Shown here in pieces: positions 14,129-18,628 of a DNA stretch of 18,628 bases. This DNA is from Bacilli bacterium (GTDB lineage Bacteria > Bacillota_I > Bacilli_A > ML615J-28 > CAG-313). The notes beneath the pieces were generated by a model. That model was not told the origin of the DNA. It did no database searches and saw only the letters and a program-made list of their open reading frames with translations. Position 1 is the first letter of the stretch. Every line of letters starts with the position of its first letter. The position numbers were made by a program, and so were the translations under genes. The stretch is from positions 1-18,628 of the forward strand of contig CAADXH010000003.1 of NCBI GenBank assembly GCA_900752975.1, in the 5' to 3' direction.

Positions 14129-15145
14129 ATGAAAGAAATATTATGTATTATTTGTTTAGTTTTAATGGGACTTTCAGTCGCATTTATAGTTTATGCAGTT
14201 AAAAAAGGAAAAGCTAAAAACCAAATTATTGTTGGTATAGTGTTAGCCTTAGTTTTTGGAATTACACTTTTAATTTTTCCAATTGGATTATATCAAGTTG
14301 AAACTGGTGAAGCAGTAGTCCTAAAAAGTTTTGGTGAAGCTAAAGAAAGTGTACATGCAGGTTTGCACTGGAGATTTTGGCCACGTGATAATGTTGAATA
14401 CTATGATTTAAAGACTCAAGAAATAAGAGAAAAGTTTGAAGCATATTCTCAAGATGCTCAACCAATGGATGCACAACTTACCATTCAGTTTAAAGTACAA
14501 TCAGATAAATTATTAGAAATTAATAAAGTATATGGCAGTTTAGAAGTATTGAAAGAAAGAATTATCAGTATTGCTTTAGAAAAAGCTAAAGTAGTGTTAT
14601 CGCGTTCTTCAGCAATGGTTATAATAGAAACAAGATCTTCATTATCTAATAATGTAGAAGAAGAAATGCGAAAAGCAGTCAAAAACTATTACATTGATTT
14701 AACAATGGTAGTGGTGGAAGATTTATCATTTAATGAAGCTTTTGAAAATGCGGTTGAACAAAAGATGATAGCTGAACAACAAAAACTTCAAGCAGAATAT
14801 GATAAAGCAACTGCCATTATTAAAGCTGAACAAGAATTAGAGGTTGCGAAAAAACAAGCAGAAGCAGAAATTGAAAAAGCTAAAGGTAATGCTCAAGCTC
14901 AAATTGAAGTAGCCAATGCGCAAGCTGAAGAAATTAAAATTAAATCAATTGAAATTGCAAGGATGCTTGGCTTTACAATTGATGAAGATGGTAATATTGA
15001 TATGACAGGAAAAACTAGTGCAGAAATTAAGGTCATTAGTGATTATCTAAAATATATTGAATACTTAAGAGTATGGGATGGTAAATTACCTACAGTTGTT
15101 GGTGGAGATTCTACAACAATCTACATTCCAGATCCATCTAAATAA
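14129..15145 (+). CDS. SPFH / band 7 domain membrane protein (prohibitin-like)
   Basis: A 338-residue protein with two N-terminal hydrophobic segments (about 4-24 and 33-54), then an SPFH domain (YQVETGEAVVLKSFGEAKESVHAGLHWRF through LTIQFKVQSDKLLEINKVYG to VVVEDLSFNEAFENAVEQK, about 55-210), then a long Ala/Glu/Lys-rich coiled coil (about 210-275), and a short tail ending YIPDPSK. SPFH proteins form membrane-associated ring or cage assemblies that organise membrane microdomains or regulate proteases such as FtsH. It starts 3 nt after the zinc-ribbon gene, so the pair is probably translated from one mRNA; many bacteria keep an SPFH protein beside a zinc-ribbon membrane partner, and a shared membrane complex is inferred. 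A terminator follows. Confidence 0.87.
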   Translation: MKEILCIICLVLMGLSVAFIVYAVKKGKAKNQIIVGIVLALVFGITLLIFPIGLYQVETGEAVVLKSFGEAKESVHAGLHWRFWPRDNVEYYDLKTQEIREKFEAYSQDAQPMDAQLTIQFKVQSDKLLEINKVYGSLEVLKERIISIALEKAKVVLSRSSAMVIIETRSSLSNNVEEEMRKAVKNYYIDLTMVVVEDLSFNEAFENAVEQKMIAEQQKLQAEYDKATAIIKAEQELEVAKKQAEAEIEKAKGNAQAQIEVANAQAEEIKIKSIEIARMLGFTIDEDGNIDMTGKTSAEIKVISDYLKYIEYLRVWDGKLPTVVGGDSTTIYIPDPSK

Positions 15146-15150
15146 TGATA

Positions 15151-15188
15151 AATGCACTCTAGAGGGAAGACCTTTGGAGTGTATTTTT
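15151..15188 (+). terminator. Intrinsic terminator after the SPFH gene
   Basis: atgcactctagagg (15152-15165) pairs with cctttggagtgtat (15171-15184) around loop gaaga, with a few G-U pairs, followed by ttttt. It starts 6 nt after the stop. Confidence 0.82.
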
Positions 15189-15240
15189 CTATTATGTAAA
15201 CATTTTAGTAATGTAATTATTAACGCCAATTCTTGTTTTA

Positions 15241-15249
15241 TGGTATAAT
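15241..15249 (+). promoter_or_regulatory. Extended -10 promoter of the DUF1846-permease operon
   Basis: TGGTATAAT is a perfect extended -10 (TGN-TATAAT). No good -35 is seen 17 nt upstream, which is usual for extended -10 promoters. It lies 37 nt before the chosen start. Confidence 0.55.
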
Positions 15250-15285
15250 ATATCATAATTAATGTAAAAAAAGGAGATGACAACG

Positions 15286-16746
15286 ATGAATGCTTTTGAT
15301 AATGACAAATATTTAAAGCTACAAGCAGAAAAAATATCAGAAAGAATTAGAAAGTTTAATGATAAACTATACCTTGAATTTGGTGGAAAAATATTTGATG
15401 ATTATCATGCATCAAGAGTATTGCCAGGTTTTGAGATTGATTCAAAGGTTCAAATGCTATTTGGCTTAAGAGATAAAGTTGAAATTGTAATATGTATTAA
15501 TGCGAATGACATTCAAATTTCTAAAATTCGTGGTGATAATGGAATATCATACGAAGATGAAGTCTTTAGAATGATAGAATCATTCAGAAAAATGGATTTA
15601 TATGTAGGCAGTGTTGTTGTTACAAAATATACCAAGCAACCTAGAGTTGAAATATTTAAACGTAAACTAAAATACTTAGGGGTACCTGTATTCTTCCATT
15701 ATCCAATTGATGGGTATCCATTTAATACTGAAAAAATAGTAAGTGATGAAGGGTTTGGTAAAAATGATTATATTAAAACAACACGTTCACTAATAGTTGT
15801 AACTGCACCTGGTCCAGGTAGTGGTAAAATGGCTACATGTTTATCACAGTTATATCATGAAAATAAAAATGGCATACACGCCGGATATGCTAAATATGAA
15901 ACGTTCCCAGTATGGAATTTACCACTAAAACATCCAGTTAATTTAGCATATGAAGCCGCAACAGTAGATTTAAATGATGTTAATATGATTGACCCATTTC
16001 ACTTAAATAAATATGGAACTTTAGCCGTCAACTATAACCGTGATGTTGAAGTATATCCAATTCTTGAAGCATTATTTAAAAAAATATATGGTGAAACTCC
16101 ATATTATTCACCAACAGATATGGGAGTAAATATGGCAGGCTTTTGTATTGTAGATGAAGATAAAGTAACAGAGGCATGTAAACAAGAAGTAATAAGAAGA
16201 TACTATGAAACAAAGTGCAGAGTTAGACTTGGTAAAGCTACAGAACAAGAAGTTGAGAAAATAAACATGATTATGGCTCAACTTTCAACTAACATCGGTG
16301 AAAGAAAATCAGTTGAAGCAGCACTTAATAAAGAAAAAGAAAAAAAAGTACCAGCATTTGCTTTAGAACTAAAAGATGGTACAATTATAACTGGCAAACA
16401 AAGCAAACTTTTAACGGCAACATCAGCAGCGTTGCTTAATAGTATAAAATATTTAGCAGGTGTAAAAGATCAATTAAAACTTCTTTCCCCAAATATTATT
16501 GAACCTATTTGTAAACTAAAGGAATATATATATAAAGAGGATAATACAAGATTAAATGCGGAAGATGTTTTAACAGCCTTATCAATTAATGCGACTACTA
16601 ACGCAATTGTTGAAGAAACTCTAAGTATGTTGCCATTATTAAAAAATACAGAAGCACACTCAACAGTTATGCTTAATTATGAAGATGAAAAAGTATTAAA
16701 GAAACTTCAAATAAATTTAACAACAGAATCAATAACAAATAAGTAG
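15286..16746 (+). CDS. DUF1846 (UPF0371) family protein
   Basis: A 486-residue protein that matches the family closely over its length: FDNDKYLKLQAEKISERI, KLYLEFGGKIFDDYHASRVLPGF, FFHYPIDGYPFN, VSDEGFGKNDYIKTTR, VVTAPGPGSGKMATCLSQLYHE, ETFPVWNLPLKHPVNLAYEA, NMIDPFHLNKYG and NYNRDVE. The Gly-rich GPGPGSGKMAT (about 174-184) resembles a nucleotide-binding loop, although the spacing is not that of a standard Walker A. It is a cytoplasmic protein (no signal or membrane segments) of unsettled biochemical function, common in Firmicutes. An ATG at 15277 abuts the SD aaggag (15271-15276), so the ATG at 15286, 9 nt from the SD, is preferred. The NCS2 permease gene begins 7 nt after its stop, which hints at a nucleobase-related role; that is inference from context. 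Confidence 0.9.
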   Translation: MNAFDNDKYLKLQAEKISERIRKFNDKLYLEFGGKIFDDYHASRVLPGFEIDSKVQMLFGLRDKVEIVICINANDIQISKIRGDNGISYEDEVFRMIESFRKMDLYVGSVVVTKYTKQPRVEIFKRKLKYLGVPVFFHYPIDGYPFNTEKIVSDEGFGKNDYIKTTRSLIVVTAPGPGSGKMATCLSQLYHENKNGIHAGYAKYETFPVWNLPLKHPVNLAYEAATVDLNDVNMIDPFHLNKYGTLAVNYNRDVEVYPILEALFKKIYGETPYYSPTDMGVNMAGFCIVDEDKVTEACKQEVIRRYYETKCRVRLGKATEQEVEKINMIMAQLSTNIGERKSVEAALNKEKEKKVPAFALELKDGTIITGKQSKLLTATSAALLNSIKYLAGVKDQLKLLSPNIIEPICKLKEYIYKEDNTRLNAEDVLTALSINATTNAIVEETLSMLPLLKNTEAHSTVMLNYEDEKVLKKLQINLTTESITNK

Positions 16747-16753
16747 GTGTAAA

Positions 16754-18172
16754 ATGAATAAAATATTAAGGATTTTAAAATCGCTTTTCGTAGAAAAAAC
16801 CAATAAAGAAAATTTAACAAAACTCGATGGATACGTAAATGTAATTCAATCATTTCCATATGGTTTACAGCATATTTTAGCAATGTTCATTTCCAATGTT
16901 ACTCCCATTTTATTGGTATTATGCAATGATAAAATTAATAACGATCCGGAAATTGTTAGAACCGTAGTCCAAAATGCATTATTTATTAGTGGTGTTGCGA
17001 CAATAATTCAGTTATTTCCTATTTGGAAAATAGGATCTAAACTTCCACTTATTGTAGGTACTGGCTTTACCTTCTTATCGGCAACCGTATATATAGGAAC
17101 AGCATATGGTTATGGGGCAGCTATAGGGGCATTCATTGTAGGTGGGTTAGCTGTTGCGATACTTGGCTTTTTTACAAAATATTGGATAAAATTAATTCCT
17201 CCTATTGTTAGTTCATTAGTAGTACTAGTACTTGGTATTTCGCTAATAACAGTAGGCATAGATGCTTTTGGTGGTGGAAGTAGTAGTCCTGATTTTGGTA
17301 GTTATCAAAATATTATTGTTGGTAGTATAACCCTAAATGTCAGTTTAATTTTTACAGTGGGATTTAAAGGCAAATTAAAAACTTTTGCGGTATTAATTGC
17401 CCTAGTAGTTGGATATCTTACAGCCTTATGTTTTGGTATTATTGATTTTTCTGCTTTAAATAATGTTAAAGTAGTAGATATTCCACGATTTACTAATTTC
17501 TCAAAAATAGAGTTTAAATTAGAAGCTATTATTGTATTTGTAATAATTTATATCATATCAGCAACTGAAACAATTGGTAATGCAACAGCAATAACTATGC
17601 ATAATTTTAATCGTCAGGCATCAACTAATGAAGTTGCAGGCGGTATCATATGCGATGGTATCATGAGCTCAATTGGTGGATGTTTTGGTTGTATGCCTCT
17701 TACAACTTACTCACAAAATGTAGGAATTACCAATATGACAGGTATAACCAATAGATATAGCTTACTTTTAGGAGCAGTGTTTTTAATTATTATTAGTTTC
17801 TTTCCACCACTTAGTGCTATCTTAAATACAATACCACAAGCAGCTTTAGGTGGCTGTATGATAATGACTTTTGGTTCTATCATATATACAGGAATTAAGA
17901 TGGTAGCGGATTGTGGCTTTAATACTAAGAATAATATAATAGTATCCATAGCTGTAACAATTAGTATGGGATTAACTTTAATGCCAGGTATTTTTAGTAA
18001 ATTGCCTGATAGCTGGAAGTTAGTTGAAATTATTTGTACAACCCCGGTTGCGGTAACATTTATAATTGGTATGATCTTATATTATATAATGCCTGAAAAT
18101 AAAGTGCATAATGATGGAACAATAGATGATGAAGAAGAAACAGACGCAATAGATGATTATACAGATGAATAA
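16754..18172 (+). CDS. NCS2-family nucleobase permease (xanthine/purine type)
   Basis: A 472-residue membrane protein with about 13-14 hydrophobic segments and an acidic C-terminal tail (DDEEETDAIDDYTDE). The start GLQHILAMFISNVTPILL is the conserved first membrane segment of NCS2 carriers. The signature [QEP]-N-x-G-x(4)-T appears as SQNVGITNMTG (Gln321), and TM8 has SATETIGNATAI with Glu272, the kind of acidic residue that contacts substrate. QN rather than EN in the signature, together with ETIG, points to purine (xanthine/urate) rather than uracil carriers. It should import the base by proton symport. The start follows the DUF1846 stop by 7 nt with SD aggtg, so the two form an operon. Confidence 0.87.
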   Translation: MNKILRILKSLFVEKTNKENLTKLDGYVNVIQSFPYGLQHILAMFISNVTPILLVLCNDKINNDPEIVRTVVQNALFISGVATIIQLFPIWKIGSKLPLIVGTGFTFLSATVYIGTAYGYGAAIGAFIVGGLAVAILGFFTKYWIKLIPPIVSSLVVLVLGISLITVGIDAFGGGSSSPDFGSYQNIIVGSITLNVSLIFTVGFKGKLKTFAVLIALVVGYLTALCFGIIDFSALNNVKVVDIPRFTNFSKIEFKLEAIIVFVIIYIISATETIGNATAITMHNFNRQASTNEVAGGIICDGIMSSIGGCFGCMPLTTYSQNVGITNMTGITNRYSLLLGAVFLIIISFFPPLSAILNTIPQAALGGCMIMTFGSIIYTGIKMVADCGFNTKNNIIVSIAVTISMGLTLMPGIFSKLPDSWKLVEIICTTPVAVTFIIGMILYYIMPENKVHNDGTIDDEEETDAIDDYTDE

Positions 18173-18226
18173 AAAAACTTCTTTAAAGATATATCTTGAC
18201 CCTCAACAAATTTATATAATCATTAG

Positions 18227-18257
18227 AAAATCTAGGTTCATAGAACGCTAGGTTTTT
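18227..18257 (+). terminator. Intrinsic terminator after the permease
   Basis: aaaatctag + gttc (18227-18239), loop ata, gaac (18243-18246), bulged g, ctag + gtttt (18248-18256), then more T. The design (same sequence at the 5' arm, one bulge at the same place) copies the terminator at 7811. Confidence 0.78.
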
Positions 18258-18380
18258 TATTTATAAGGAAATTTCATTTTATAACAAACAAGAGTATATA
18301 ACTTACAAAATATTCCTTTAACTGATAAAATTTGACTATATCAAAGATAACACTACTCGCACTCTTATTCGTAATAATAC

Positions 18381-18425
18381 AAGCAGTTTTTTAGTACTAT
18401 CTAAAAGATTGCTTTTTTGTTTTTT
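18381..18425 (+). terminator. Terminator-like hairpin upstream of the last gene (possible attenuator)
   Basis: aagcagttttttag (18381-18394) pairs over all 14 positions with ctaaaagattgctt (18401-18414), two of them wobbles, around loop tactat, and is followed by a T run interrupted by one G. It lies only 25 nt before the ATG at 18451. As the preceding operon already has its own terminator at 18227, this one probably ends a short leader or small RNA that starts between 18258 and 18380; no convincing promoter or coding frame is seen in that interval. Confidence 0.65.
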
Positions 18426-18450
18426 ATAAAAAAAGAATGGAGGAAAGAAA

Positions 18451-18628
18451 ATGGTTAAAGTATTAACTTATCATACGTCAAATAAATTAGTAAGAAATTA
18501 TCTAAGACTATTTCATCATATAATAACGCCGACATAAATAAAACATTAAATATCCTAAAGAAAAGTAAAATCGATAATTATCAATTAATAGATAATTTGA
18601 GAAATAGAGGTATAACACTACCCAAAAG
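18451..18628 (+). pseudogene. Unrecognised partial gene with an early -1 frameshift
   Basis: A strong SD (ggagg, 18439-18443, 7 nt spacing) introduces MVKVLTYHTSNKLVRNYLRL..., which stops at 18535-18537 after 28 codons. The -1 frame is open from 18486 to the window end and reads like real protein (KLSKTISSYNNADINKTLN, then ILKKSKIDNYQLIDNLRNRG), while the remainder of the first frame does not. A join near 18490-18500 would give one protein running off the window. No domain is recognised. There is no good slippery heptamer, so mutation or assembly error is more likely than programmed shifting. Alternatively the 28-residue peptide is real and the second frame belongs to another gene without a visible start. 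Confidence 0.4.

Noticed and set aside
18186..18197. 12-bp perfect palindrome aagatatatctt after the permease
   Set aside because: Short and pure AT apart from two bases; such palindromes are expected by chance here, and the proper terminator follows at 18227.
1..18628. CRISPR arrays, tRNA or rRNA genes, insertion sequence ends
   Set aside because: None seen on reading through: no regularly spaced direct repeats with unique spacers, no tRNA-like cloverleaf or CCA end, and no transposase or paired terminal inverted repeats.

Overview
The window is AT-rich Bacillota-type DNA. All genes use TAA, TAG or TGA as stops with TGG for Trp (so not the mycoplasma code), Shine-Dalgarno sites are strong (GGAGG-like), and intrinsic terminators are classical. 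Several gene families (UPF0371/DUF1846, RsgI-like anti-sigma factors, ECF transporter S component, DUF6273 surface proteins, InlB-type B repeats) are typical of gut-associated low-GC Firmicutes (Bacilli/Erysipelotrichales/RF39-like or Clostridia). The genus cannot be fixed from the window.

Region 1 (1-4529) is a complete-looking diversity-generating retroelement (DGR). A long repeat-rich surface protein, whose N terminus lies outside the window, ends in a DUF6273/C-type-lectin-like domain with the variable repeat (VR, 2615-2724) at its extreme C terminus. It is followed by an Avd-like four-helix-bundle gene, a 110-bp template repeat (TR, 3228-3337) built mostly of AAC codons, a structured RNA segment, and a DGR-type reverse transcriptase. 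TR and VR align without gaps and differ at 25 of 110 positions; 22 of these are at TR adenines (22 of 38 A versus 3 of 72 non-A). That is the signature of adenine-specific mutagenic retrohoming.

Region 2 (4650-7804) is a cell-envelope signalling cluster: an RsgI-like lipoprotein, an ECF-type sigma factor, and a membrane anti-sigma factor whose outer part is a full-length paralogue of the lipoprotein. The sigma gene carries an in-frame 21-bp tandem duplication.

Region 3 (7811-11240) has a LysR regulator transcribed divergently, from overlapping promoters, from a CPA2-type cation/proton antiporter and an MgtC/SapB-family membrane protein. This suggests an ion or pH homeostasis unit.

Region 4 (11280-15190) is one apparent operon: ECF transporter S component, TrmN6-like tRNA methyltransferase, a zinc-ribbon multi-pass membrane protein interrupted by two -1 frameshifts at homopolymers, and an SPFH/band 7 protein.

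Region 5 (15241-18257) pairs a DUF1846 protein with an NCS2 purine permease. The window closes with a terminator-like hairpin just upstream of a frameshifted, partial, unrecognised gene.
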